DNA from: Nemophila menziesii
Taxonomy: Eukaryota; Streptophyta; Magnoliopsida; Boraginales; Hydrophyllaceae
NCBI GenBank assembly: GCA_029959085.1
Contig: JARWIR010000010.1
Coordinates: 38,742,731 to 38,806,730, forward strand
Length of the DNA: 64,000 nucleotides
Direction: 5' to 3'
The position numbers were made by a program, and so were the translations under genes. Positions within the stretch are counted from its first letter, which is position 1. Each line of letters starts with the position of its first letter. This document shows, one piece after another, positions 1-9,166 of this stretch. The notes under the pieces are model-generated. The model did not search any database and was not told the origin of the DNA. It saw nothing but the letters and a program-made list of their open reading frames with translations.

Positions 1-472
1 GAATTAAACTTGTAATATATGATTTAACTATGCAATATTAATTTTTTATTTAAATGAACCAGGTCTAGGTGACCGCTAACACGACAAACAGGGCAAACAA
101 TCACGCACTAGTGAAGCGGGGTCGAGTAATTATTCCCGGACTCGATATTTATTTATGAGGTACATGTTGTTTTACTACAATAAATTTTTATTGATTATTA
201 AAATTCTTTAGATTAGCGATTAGAAATTGGATTGCAACAGGGAAAGTTGAAGAAACTCTCGTCATCATTGGTGGTCACCGGTGATAACACCCAGCAACAG
301 ATCCCAATTCCATATTTGGGAGGATTCTTCGAGCATGTCGGCTATGACAAAAAGAAAAAGAATGGAGGACCCCAAAATATGAGAAGTCTGACGTAAGTGT
401 TTCTTCAAAAACTTTTGATGTTATAAAAATTTGAAATGTATTTATGTAATGTAACAGACTGAGTTCCGGTCA

Positions 473-1111
473 ATGATGAAAGAGAAAGTCACCCACTCCC
501 AGTCACGGTCTGGGTCATCTGCATCTTTATCGTCCGCTCCTGCTTTGACGCTGAATGAGCAGGTAGATTATGTGAAGGAAACTGCCAACAAAGGGATGGG
601 TTCGGTGTTTAGGAGTTGGACACCCAAAGTAGGACCACCTCCCATGACTAGATGCACTACAAGAGCTGCTTCGACACATGAGAATGATGAACAATTAAAT
701 GGGATGATGGTCGCATTGAATAAATTTCTCGTTTCATGGGACAGTCTGCCTTATACTCCTCAAGACGGTCAATCCACGAGTTCAAAGGCTAGCACCCACC
801 CTCCTAATTTTACGATGGCCGACCTGAGCGGAGAACTAGCGTTTGTTAATGAGCTAAGGGGGTCTGTGGGACTTTCCACTTTCTCTCCAAGCCATGCTAC
901 CAATCCTTCAACGGTTACTCCCTTCTTGACAAAGAACAAGGCGTGTCTGGTAGCTGACAACTCGAAACAAATTCTTTGTCCCTTAACTCTTGATTTCCTT
1001 ATTTGGTCGCATTCCCTGTACTACTTATCCATTCTTTGGCATCTTATATCATCCTTGTACCCAAGAGATTCACATTTAACATACAACAAGGCAAGAAACA
1101 AAAATATATAA
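473..1111 (+). CDS. Unrecognised ORF, possibly an exon or transposon remnant
   Basis: The 212-codon frame opens with two adjacent ATGs. It is rich in Ser, Thr and Pro, with a Ser-rich stretch near residues 8-25. I recognise no domain. A GTAAGT at about 390 and an AG just before 458 could be a short intron joining it to upstream coding-like sequence (about 250-389), but the frames do not join cleanly. It lies just before a decayed LINE and may be part of an older transposon. Real coding status is doubtful. Confidence 0.2.
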   Translation: MMKEKVTHSQSRSGSSASLSSAPALTLNEQVDYVKETANKGMGSVFRSWTPKVGPPPMTRCTTRAASTHENDEQLNGMMVALNKFLVSWDSLPYTPQDGQSTSSKASTHPPNFTMADLSGELAFVNELRGSVGLSTFSPSHATNPSTVTPFLTKNKACLVADNSKQILCPLTLDFLIWSHSLYYLSILWHLISSLYPRDSHLTYNKARNKNI

Positions 1112-1239
1112 AATAATAGGGAATCATTCCTCAGATGAGCACAAAAGAAACCTAAAAAGATGTCTCTTGATGAGATTAAGTCATCACAAAAAGGTAGACA
1201 TCAATACCCCCATATATCCGAGAGAGCTAGGCGAGAAAT

Positions 1240-2520
1240 AGGGATTCAGAATAGGCCGAGATTAAGCTTCAACAAGATACAGGAAATACTAGTATACTTG
1301 AGGAAATTGTGGAGTATTAAAAAAATGGTACAAGACTCGTTAAGGTGTAATTTAGTTTTTTCAAACAAAAGGCTAAATTGGGTAGGTGCTTTAGAGTGTC
1401 TGGTGTTTAAAATTTTTACCATGGTATTATTAAGGGTAAAGAGAAGAGGAGGTTTATTGCAAAATTTCAACTACCAAATGGATATAAAACAACATCAAAT
1501 ACTTTGTTTCGATGTTGATTACTACATTACTTTTCTGGGTACTAGTGAGGAGACAAAAAGAGTTAATACGTGGACATTTAATTGGGGTAAAGTACTGATT
1601 AGAGAGCAATGGGTAGAGCTTTGTATCGAAGTTACTGATGAATAAACCAAAGAGGTTATTTTTGGTATATCAACTGATAAAATTTCAGACCTGGTGGGTA
1701 TTTTTTCTTTTTTCAAGAAATTTTGAGATGTGGCAGGTGGTAAAATTATTGAAGTGGTTCCGGAATTCTTTACTTCAGTTTTTTTTGCTCAAACAACTTA
1801 TTAGCATGAGCATCGCTCTTATTCCGGAAAAAGACAACCCTTGAAATAGAAAATTACCGACCAATTTCATGTTGCAACGTTATCAATAAAAGAAACACAA
1901 TAATGGTTGTGGATAAAATGAAGTCAATATTGGTTGAACTTGTAGACAAAACGCATAGTGCATTTGTATCCAAAAGGGTAATGCTTGATATCATTTATGG
2001 CATGCAAGAATTATTGAAGGGATATAACAACAAAAGTAGTTCGCCAAGATGTATAATCAGATGTGACTTGTGTAAAGCATATAACTAGGTCTTTCGTGGG
2101 GTTTTCTTCAAGAAGTACTCATGAGTTTAACTTTTTGACTCGATATATAAATCATATAATGGTTTGTTTGACCACACCTTAGTCGATGACCAATTAACGG
2201 CGAGATTCACGAATTCTTTAAAAGAGGTAATGGTTTAAGATAAAGTGATCCCCTTTCACCTTACCTTTTCATCTTATACCTTGAATATTTCGCTAAATTT
2301 TTAAGAAAGCAATGAAAAGTTGAATTAATTATCACTGGAGTGTGGTAACCTTAACATAACACGTTTGCCTTTCGTTGACAATCTTATGTTACTATCGAGA
2401 TGTGATCTCAAGTCCGTTAAAGTTTGTATAGATTGTTTGAAAAGATTTGCAAAGTGTTCGGGGTTTTGGGTTGAACATCCAAAAATCTAATAATATGGGA
2501 TTAAAAAGGACAAACGTACA
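1240..2520 (+). pseudogene. Decayed L1-type LINE reverse transcriptase fragment
   Basis: Interrupted frames read through the linker before reverse transcriptase and then the RT core of a plant L1. Visible pieces are LIPEKDNP (about 1820-1845), ENYRPISCCNVI (about 1850-1890), a motif-A-like stretch SPRCIIRCDLCKAYN (about 2044-2088), GDPLSPYLFILYLEY (about 2238-2290) and a decayed FADD box read as FVDN (about 2370-2390). Many stops and frameshifts separate them and the endonuclease end is missing. The RGY/SPRC style differs from the LINE family at 28-57 kb, so this is another subfamily. It is non-functional. Confidence 0.75.
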
Positions 2521-2639
2521 AAAAATTTAAAAATTTCACAACTTATAAAGAAAGAAATGTTATTTTTATCTTGGTATGATGTTTGGAGTTTTTATATTAT
2601 TTTTTAAAAATAAATAAATATATAATATAAAAAATATAA

Positions 2640-2760
2640 GGTCAATGACCCAAAAAATCAAAATAATATTATACTTGCCCCAAAGAATCATCCATTAACT
2701 TACTATTATAAGATTACATGTTTACCCTTACACCATAAGAACTATTCCCGTCAAGGACGA
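2640..2760. repeat. Left terminal inverted repeat of the Pack-MULE
   Basis: It starts GGTCAATGACCC and aligns, with gaps, to the complement of 23225-23347. The strongest blocks are AATGACCCAAAAAATC and CATTAACTTA. The inner boundary is approximate and the arms are diverged, so the element is not young. Confidence 0.65.
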
Positions 2761-2915
2761 TTCCCGTCAAGGACGATTCCCGTCACCGACGATTCCCGTC
2801 AAGGACGATTCCCGTCAAGGACGATTCCCGTCAAGCACGATTCCTGTCACGGACGATTCCCGTCAAGGACGATTCCCGTCACCGACGATTTCCGTCACCG
2901 ACGAATCCCGTCATT
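2741..2915. repeat. 16-bp minisatellite, about 11 units
   Basis: Eleven head-to-tail units of the consensus GACGATTCCCGTCAAG. The last bases vary between AAG, ACC and ACG, and the final two or three units carry substitutions. Each unit begins GACG and has CGTC 5 bases later, so every unit can fold into a small hairpin. It lies just inside the left inverted repeat of the Pack-MULE. Confidence 0.9.
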
Positions 2916-2916
2916 A

Positions 2917-3135
2917 CGCATATAAATCCCATCACTAGTTGTATTGAATTCCACCAATATTTTGAGAAAAAAAAATCCCACCAATACAACTATATCTCAT
3001 CAACTAACGTATAAAATCCCATGACGCATATAAATCCCATCAAAGTTGTATTGAATTCCACCAATATTTTGACAAAAAAAAAAATCCCACCAATACAAAC
3101 TATATCCCATCAACTAACGTATATAATCCCATAAC
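2917..3135. repeat. Two direct repeats of about 108 bp
   Basis: Two similar units begin GCATATAAATCCCATCA near 2918 and 3026. Each holds TTGTATTG and, about 45 bases on, CAATACAA, so each also has an internal inverted repeat. They follow the minisatellite and probably belong to the Pack-MULE subterminal region. Confidence 0.7.
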
Positions 3136-3364
3136 AAAAATAAATCCCATCAACTAAAAAAACACATTTTGTTGACTTGTTAACAAATTCTTGGACTTCA
3201 AATAGTGCACATCCCATTTTGTTGACCTGTTAACAAATTCTTGGAATTAAATGTAGGTGAACCTACAAATTCCCCATTCATTCATTCAGTCAAACACCAT
3301 GCCTACACTATATCTTAAGTAACCAACATTTTAAATAAATATAAATCATATTCTAGTTTCTTAC

Positions 3365-3429
3365 CTTAATCATTGCCACATCATTTTCTTCAAGCAGCAA
3401 GTATCCTCCAACAACCATCACATACATTC
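3365..3429 (-). pseudogene. Exon-like fragment inside the Pack-MULE
   Basis: On the minus strand an AG acceptor (after TGTTAT) precedes 65 bases reading MYVMVVGGYLLLEENDVAMIK, followed by a GTAAGA donor. The open frame bounded by good splice sites suggests a captured exon. I do not recognise the donor gene. The retrotransposon array separates it from the other fragments. Confidence 0.5.
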
Positions 3430-3977
3430 CTATAACATAGCCAAAAACAAAATCCATTATTACCTTTCAATAATATAAGCTAAAAAGACGTAGATCAAGA
3501 AAGAGGATCTTCATTTAAAGGAATAACCCTACTATATAATATATGACAACCAACTAAAATCCTCTTTTGCATTTCACCTAATATTACTCTTACATCACCA
3601 TCATTATATTCATCTACTTCATTTTCTTCATTTAAAGGAATTAACTAATGTTGGCATATAGCCTCCCTTAATAGGTTGTTTTAATGTGACAAATCCTCTT
3701 GTGTTTAGTGTGCTAATTACTCTTGTTATTCATATTCCTTCTTGCACTCTATTTCATCAAAAAGCACATCTTTATCTTTTAGATCAAAGCTTTATTGTTA
3801 TATGTTATGAAACTAATTCTCATAAATACTTTTAACCTTATCTTTGTGTACATTGAGAATTAGCTTTAGTGATCATCTTCAAAGTTTCTTAGAATGATAT
3901 TTCCAACAACTTTCGTGAAGAAGATTTATTGATCCTAGCATCATTGCATAAGTCATTTTCTTTCAAAGTTACTTGGC

Positions 3978-4119
3978 GCGGTACACCGGACGAAAGGCGC
4001 GGTACACCGGACCAAGAATGCGGACCAGGGCGCGGTGCATAGGCTAGCCCGTCAGAGAGTTAGAAAATCAAACCGTTGAGGTGCGGTACACCGCACGAAA
4101 ACTTGCGGTACACCGCAAG
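3978..4119. promoter_or_regulatory. Cluster of GCGGTACACCG(C) dyads in the LTR
   Basis: Four copies of GCGGTACACCG lie at 3978, 3999, 4083 and 4105, plus a partial GCGGTGC at 4032. The motif is GCGGT-AC-ACCGC, two complementary arms around two bases. The arms extend differently but stay complementary: GTGCGGTACACCGCAC at 4081-4096 and CTTGCGGTACACCGCAAG at 4102-4119. The cluster lies 100-250 bp upstream of the TATA box and is repeated in every LTR. It may bind proteins as DNA or fold as RNA; neither is shown here. Confidence 0.7.
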
Positions 4120-4230
4120 GAAGGTTTTTCTGCACAAAGTTTAAGTCATAAAGAATATATCCGTTGGGAGATTAATAGACCCGTTGGACCCAAGCCTTAT
4201 GACCGTTGGAAGCCATTTTCTACTATAAAT
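4073..4230 (+). promoter_or_regulatory. LTR core promoter: four CCGTTG boxes and TATA
   Basis: CCGTTG occurs at 4073, 4161, 4181 and 4203, followed by TATAAAT at 4224-4230. CCGTTG fits the plant MYB core CNGTTR, and its complement holds AACGG, the core of the MYB3R (MSA) element. Four in 136 bp next to a TATA box suggests a U3 enhancer. Factor identity is inference. Confidence 0.55.
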
Positions 4231-5050
4231 TGAAGCTCTTTGAAGGCTACAACTACACCAACTAATTAAAAACATTAAGGGGCTTAATTGTTATCATTCA
4301 AGAAGGTGTCAAGAGCTATACATAGTCAAAATCAATCTTAGTGAGCTTATAAGTCCTTTCAAGGAGTTAATCAAATAAGCCACAAGGTTCTATCTACTCA
4401 AGAGGAGTTCACAAGCTTCATAGTTCATATCCACTCTTTTAGGAGTTTAGTTACAAGCTTTTATAAGCAACCCTTTAAACACTTTGTTTCTATCCTCTTA
4501 AGTCTAGGTCTTGTAATAGATAGATTAAGAGAGAATTCAAGTATAGGGAGTATACTTGGTATCCTTGTGTTGTGATTACACAAGTGTTTGTCCTTCGTGT
4601 TATCGAAGAGGTTGTAAGGGTTTTTGTGTTCTCGACCCGGTTAAGAGAGACACGGGAGCTTAGTGAAAAGCTTGAAATCCTAAGGAGGCTTCCTTAGGTA
4701 GTGGATGTAGGGAAACCGAACCACTATACATCGTGTGTATCTTTCTATCCCTACTCTATTTACTTTCCGCACTTTATATGTTTGATAATATGCTAGTATG
4801 AATATCGTGATATTAATTATCTAGTTTATCTAACATATTGTCTTCTTGAGTAGTAAGAGATTAGATTGTCGATTTACTTGTTAAACTTATATATCGAACC
4901 TTTAACTTATCCTTTGCATGATCCTATAAGTGTTTGATATATTTAGTTGACTTAGAAGTTTTCTCTTAAACTTATAATTGTCCAAAAGATTTTTAATTAG
5001 GCATTAATCTTATTAGTAATCCTATTCACCCCCCCTCTAGGACCATCAAT

Positions 5051-5063
5051 TGGTATCAGAGCC
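5051..5063 (+). promoter_or_regulatory. Primer binding site, tRNA-iMet type, unit 1
   Basis: TGGTATCAGAGCC begins two bases after the LTR and is the usual plant Ty1/copia site complementary to the 3' end of initiator tRNA-Met. The same site occurs at 10569-10581 and 16087-16099 in units 2 and 3. Confidence 0.95.
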
Positions 5064-5105
5064 TAACTCTACGTGAATAGCTTAATCGTTAGTAGAGTAA
5101 ACGAT

Positions 5106-6086
5106 ATGGAATTTAATCTTTTGGAAAGTTCGTCTTCTACTCGACCTCCACTTTTTGTAGGAACTTACTATTTTGCTTGGAGAACAAAAATGGAGGAATT
5201 TATCAAAGCCGAAGATCCCGATCAATGGAGAATCGTTATGGAAGGTCCATTCGTTCCTTATAAAGAGGAGCTAAATGAAGCGGGAGTTCTTAAGCTAAAT
5301 CAAGAAGAAAAAGATTTTGATGAACTCACCATTGAGGAAAAGGCTAAGCTCACTCAAAATGCAAAACCGATGTACACTCTCATTCGTGGAATTTTCGAAA
5401 AAAAATTCTCACAAATGTTAGATTGTAAATCCGCAAAAGAGCTTTGGAATCGTTTGGAGTTTCTATATGGAATTGTCGAAAATGACGAAGAAGAAGAAGT
5501 CTTAATCCATGATGAATCTCATGACAATTCTAAACCAAATCATGAGGTAGCACTCTATCCTAACTCTTTATCTCTTCCTTATAATTATGGTGATATTAGG
5601 CAAATTTCATCCCTTCTCAAAATTCTTGATTCTCAAATCCATTTGAATAATCTTATGTTAAAAAAGGGTAAAATTGAGCTAAAGAATTGTTTTAAATGTT
5701 GTATCACCTTGGATGATATTCTTGGCAATACTAAAAACCCTTGTTTTGAAAACATTTTTTCCTCAAATAAATGGCAACATCCTATGAAGAAAAATATAGA
5801 AGGTTTTAAAAATTTGGATGAAGCTTTTTCCCTCGCTCTTGATACTTTAAAAAATCATCCTTTTTCAAATGTCACTCCTTTTGATCCAAATGGCTTTTTT
5901 AAAGAAAAATTATATTTAAGTGATAATTTGGATATTGGAAAGAATGTGGGAACTTCATGTTCAAAACCCTCACATGGTAGCTCTTTTCAAAAAAGAAGTT
6001 CTTGCAATTATTGTGGTAAACCCGGTCATCATGCTTCTACGTGTCATTACCATGAACAACTTGAAAGTGGATCTTTGATACCCTAA
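5106..6086 (+). CDS. Gag-like protein with CCHC zinc knuckle, unit 1
   Basis: The 326-residue protein should start at the ATG at 5106; the open frame extends upstream to 5073 only through a GTG codon, which eukaryotic ribosomes rarely use. The N-terminal third (YFAWRTKMEEFI near residue 27, SAKELWNRLEFLYG near 118) resembles the UBN2/copia-type Gag domain. The C-terminus has one CX2CX4HX4C knuckle, CNYCGKPGHHASTC. Gag packages element RNA into particles. The frame ends at TAA with no protease or polymerase following, unlike an autonomous copia element. The three array copies encode identical proteins. Confidence 0.85.
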   Translation: MEFNLLESSSSTRPPLFVGTYYFAWRTKMEEFIKAEDPDQWRIVMEGPFVPYKEELNEAGVLKLNQEEKDFDELTIEEKAKLTQNAKPMYTLIRGIFEKKFSQMLDCKSAKELWNRLEFLYGIVENDEEEEVLIHDESHDNSKPNHEVALYPNSLSLPYNYGDIRQISSLLKILDSQIHLNNLMLKKGKIELKNCFKCCITLDDILGNTKNPCFENIFSSNKWQHPMKKNIEGFKNLDEAFSLALDTLKNHPFSNVTPFDPNGFFKEKLYLSDNLDIGKNVGTSCSKPSHGSSFQKRSSCNYCGKPGHHASTCHYHEQLESGSLIP

Positions 6087-6899
6087 TGGGAAAAACCAAT
6101 ATGGATCGTGACAAATGCTAACAACATTTCCGGATCCATTCCACCTCGGTTACCATAGTAATATTCATTGAAGGTGTTGAGCGTCAAGAAAACGGAATTT
6201 TATGCAAAAGGACGTTCAAACCTCATAAAAGGAAAATACGGTGAATTCCTTCCTTCTTTTTTATTTTTATGTGTTATTATATGTTTTATGTGAATTATCC
6301 TCTATGTGCTATTATATTGTGTATCTTGACCTTTTCATGCTTAAATGTTGCTTTGTTCTTACATTGGGTCTTTTTGTACTTTTAGAAAACATAGGGGTAT
6401 TTGTGAAATAAACTGTTTTATGAGTTTTCGGGTTTTCCTTGGTATTTCTTTTCAAAACAAAGATGCTCAAAATTGTTTTATACCTTTCCGAATCTTTTGG
6501 GGAAGTTTCGATTGTGTTTCGGGTGTTTTTAAAAGAATCAAAAAATTCATTTTTTGTGTCCAAACCGAACACTTTTGCGGTGCACCGGACCATTCCGCGG
6601 TACACCGCGTCTCAGGGTTTCAGCAGTTTTTATTTTTCTTTTATTTTTTCGCCCAGTTTATTTTAGCAGTGCGGTACACCGCAAGATTCCCGCGGTACAC
6701 CGCAGGTTAGGTTTTTGACAGCATTATTAGGCCGTTTTCTCTTCTATTCTCCTCATTCCACCATTTTAACATAACCTCTCCTCCTCCTAGGCGATTTCCG
6801 GCCACCATAGCTCCGTTTCCACCACCTAAAAACCCATCTTCACCTCTTAAATCACTTCTCTCTCTCTCTCTCCTTCATTACCCACTTCCCTTCTTCACC
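6087..6899 (+). other. Non-coding spacer between the two ORFs, unit 1
   Basis: Open frames here are short and in conflicting phases, so I call none. The stretch holds four more hairpin motifs (6577-6703). Further on is a CT-rich leader with a (CT)n run near 6857-6876, just before a good start context CACCATG. The CT-rich leader looks like a plant 5' UTR, so ORF2 may be expressed from a spliced or separate transcript (inference). Confidence 0.6.
6577..6703. promoter_or_regulatory. Second hairpin-motif cluster, internal region
   Basis: GCGGTGCACCG (6577) and GCGGTACACCGC (6597, 6671, 6692) repeat the LTR motif. The copy at 6596-6609 has extended arms CGCGGTACACCGCG and that at 6670-6683 TGCGGTACACCGCA. 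The cluster lies about 200 bp upstream of ORF2, mirroring the LTR cluster upstream of the TATA box. Confidence 0.65.
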
Positions 6900-8135
6900 A
6901 TGAGAGAAAAGAAAGCTGCTCCAAAGAAGAAAACCACCACCGGAGCCTCCTCCAGCCGCCGCCGTGCTCCTTCTCCGGCGAGGTCACCAACACCTCCTCC
7001 ACTCCGGCCATTCGAGCCTCTCCCGGGTAGAACTTTTAGTGATTCGGCTTTTCCAACGGGTGAAAATTCTCTTCTTGAACTATTTAAATTTCAAGGTTGT
7101 GATAATGTATTTGCATATTCGGGTACTCAATTAGCAAGTGGATTAATTGAAGAATTTTACAAAAATTTTGAATATGATAGTGCAAATAACTTAGTAAAAT
7201 CATTAGTTTCGGGTACCGCTTTAAGGTTAAAATTACATGTGTTATGTGCTCGTTATCATATCCCGTTCGATGGTTTTAGTGGTTTTTGGTCAAGTGGTTG
7301 GGATGGCTCCACTCTTGATATAGTCGGTCAAAATGAGGTTATAGATTTCGTTAATAGTAGGATGCTTGTTCCCGATGGTAATTGGAATTTGCGTAGTTTT
7401 GATCCGGAATTTATTGTGGCTCATAAGTTTCTTATTTCGGCCATAATTCTGAAGGACAAACATGATGCAAAGTTAATTCCGTATGAAGCTTATCTCCTAT
7501 TTTTGATCTATGCTAAGCGTCCGATTAATATTATTGCTATTATGTTCAAATGGATGAACCATGCTCGAACCGCAAGAGATAAAGTCCCATATGGTATATT
7601 TCTTACTAAGATCTTTGAGGGAAGTGAAATCTCGTTAGGAGGAACTAATGTGAAATCAATTGATAAAGCGTGGTGTTTCGATTATAGCACAATCAAGAGG
7701 ATGAAATTTGCTATTTATAATAACTCATATGTTTCGCTTTCGGTTATTAATCGTATTTCGGATATTGCTATTCGTAATCGTATCCTACAAGCTAAGGGAG
7801 GAACCTTTGGTCCGGAGATTAACACACTTGAGCTATTAGATATTCCGGGTCAACAAAATCCTATCCCAAATGAGCCTCCTCAAAACCCCACTCATGAGAA
7901 TCCTCCTAATCCTTCTAGTTTCGAAGGTGCTTTGTCACGGTTTATGGATTACATTGGTAGAAAATTTGAGGTTTTAGAGGAAAAGATAGAAAGGAAATTT
8001 GGTGTGTTGGAAGAGAAAATAGGAAATCTTGCTAGTGAATTATCGTGTGTTAAGAATGATGTCTCATGCATCAAAGATGATGTTTCACATCCTCGAAGCC
8101 GTTCTAGAAGCCGCTCTCCCCGGGAATTGCGTTAA
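6900..8135 (+). CDS. Accessory ORF2, plant transposon protein-like with RS tail, unit 1
   Basis: 411 residues starting at an ATG in the strong context CACCATG. Residues 1-40 are basic and Pro/Ser-rich (KKAAPKKKTTTGASSSRRR). The centre (about 60-280) is globular with no enzyme motif that I recognise. It resembles the family annotated in plants as 'putative plant transposon protein' and, distantly, the accessory ORF of the Athila element here (44499-45488). Residues about 345-395 form heptad repeats (RKFEVLEEKIE then RKFGVLEEKIG), a likely coiled coil, followed by an RS-rich tail, SRSRSRSPREL. It has no RT, integrase or protease residues. RNA binding or particle assembly is possible but only a guess. 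It is identical in all three units, which fits youth or selection. Confidence 0.7.
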   Translation: MREKKAAPKKKTTTGASSSRRRAPSPARSPTPPPLRPFEPLPGRTFSDSAFPTGENSLLELFKFQGCDNVFAYSGTQLASGLIEEFYKNFEYDSANNLVKSLVSGTALRLKLHVLCARYHIPFDGFSGFWSSGWDGSTLDIVGQNEVIDFVNSRMLVPDGNWNLRSFDPEFIVAHKFLISAIILKDKHDAKLIPYEAYLLFLIYAKRPINIIAIMFKWMNHARTARDKVPYGIFLTKIFEGSEISLGGTNVKSIDKAWCFDYSTIKRMKFAIYNNSYVSLSVINRISDIAIRNRILQAKGGTFGPEINTLELLDIPGQQNPIPNEPPQNPTHENPPNPSSFEGALSRFMDYIGRKFEVLEEKIERKFGVLEEKIGNLASELSCVKNDVSCIKDDVSHPRSRSRSRSPRELR

Positions 8136-8728
8136 ATGGTTGTGGTGTTTGGTGTTTGGTTTTTAAATCTTCATTTGATCTTATTTGGTGTTTTTTTTAT
8201 GTGTTTTTTATTGTCTTGAACTAAGTTTGTGGTGTTTTATGCTTTATTTGTTTATGGGTCCGTGTTTTGGACACTTAGGATTTTATTACTACTTGGTTTT
8301 ATTTGGATATTAGGATGCTTTGTGTTTTATCTTGGATAATTGTTTTTTGTTTTGCTATGTTTTTATCTTAAATGCTTTGTGCTTAAATTATATGCTTTGG
8401 ATATTAATGTTGCTAACACTTTCCTAGATGATATAGGTACTATTGCATCTCTATCCTTGATCTCTTATAATATTGCTTTTTAGTCCCTATAGATTGTTCC
8501 ATTTGTCTTAGTTCTCAAAATGATTGAAAATTGCATTTAGGTCCCTAAAAGATTTTTCAAATTGCTTTTGAGTCCTTAAAATTTTTGAAAAATATTTTTC
8601 ATCACCCATGCTTTTCAAAAATACATTTTACCCCCTAAAGTTTTTCAAAATGATTTCAAATATTCTTAGTAGGGTAAAATTGTAGATCAAAACTTTTTAC
8701 AAATTGAAACAAACTCTATGCATTTTGT
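8136..8728 (+). other. AT-rich non-coding 3' part of the internal region, unit 1
   Basis: T-rich sequence with no convincing frame. There is a run of diverged 25-30 bp direct repeats (TTTTTCAAAATGATT, GTCCCTAAAAGATTTTTCAAATTG) between about 8500 and 8700. No pol remnant is visible. Confidence 0.6.
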
Positions 8729-9165
8729 AAGGGGGAGTTTTTGTTAGAAACTCTAAATGCTTTGGCTAATCTTTTTCTCTCATACTTTGCAACTAATCGT
8801 TTGTGTCATTAGAAAGCATATGAAATGAAAATCTATCGATCAAGGAGTTGGTAATAAGTCTCTATCTCTTAAACTCTTGCTCTTAAATTATCTCTCTAAA
8901 TATTGTTGTTTAAAATCTATTCACTTGAGTTTTTGCTCTTCTATCCTTAGTTGGTTTTATTTAACCCCGTCTTTTTGATGAAGACAAAGGGGGAGAAATA
9001 TGTGCACTAAAACTTTCAAAACTTGCATGTTTTAAAAACTCACAAATGCATCTCAAATCTTATATGCTTATTGTGAGGGGGAGCTTAATTTCATTAGTGC
9101 TTATACTTTCATATCATTCCTAAGGTGTTTTAGTGAAGGATTTGTCATCATCAAAAAGGGGGAGA
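8729..9165 (+). promoter_or_regulatory. Four polypurine tracts before the LTR, unit 1
   Basis: The core GGGGGAG recurs at 8729-8737, 8987-8995, 9075-9083 and 9156-9164. The last, in AAAAAGGGGGAGA, ends two bases before the next LTR and is the expected plus-strand primer. Repeated tracts upstream of the 3' LTR are known from Sireviruses. Units 2 and 3 have the same set shifted by 5,518 and 11,036. In unit 3 the second tract has a G-to-A change at 20025. Confidence 0.8.
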
Positions 9166-9166
9166 T

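Larger units (their letters stand above)
3649..5048 (+). repeat. LTR 1 (outer 5' LTR)
   Basis: 1,400 bp, TG...CA ends, immediately after the ACTAA target copy. It holds a cluster of GCGGTACACCG hairpin motifs (3978-4119), four CCGTTG boxes and a TATAAAT box (4224-4230), so transcription probably starts near 4255. The sequence TGTAATAGATAGA near 4510 may take part in 3'-end formation; no clear AATAAA is seen. Confidence 0.95.

Noticed and set aside
2741..2915. CRISPR-like look of the regular 16-bp repeats
   Set aside because: There are no unique spacers, the units are contiguous, and the DNA is eukaryotic. It is a minisatellite.
5073..5105. Upstream extension of the Gag ORF to 5073
   Set aside because: The codon at 5073 is GTG, not ATG. 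A plant ribosome would use the ATG at 5106, so I start Gag there in all three units.
6312..6710. Overlapping short frames on both strands in the retrotransposon spacer
   Set aside because: They run through hairpin repeats and T-rich sequence, overlap one another and show no domain. Their repetition in three units only reflects the array.
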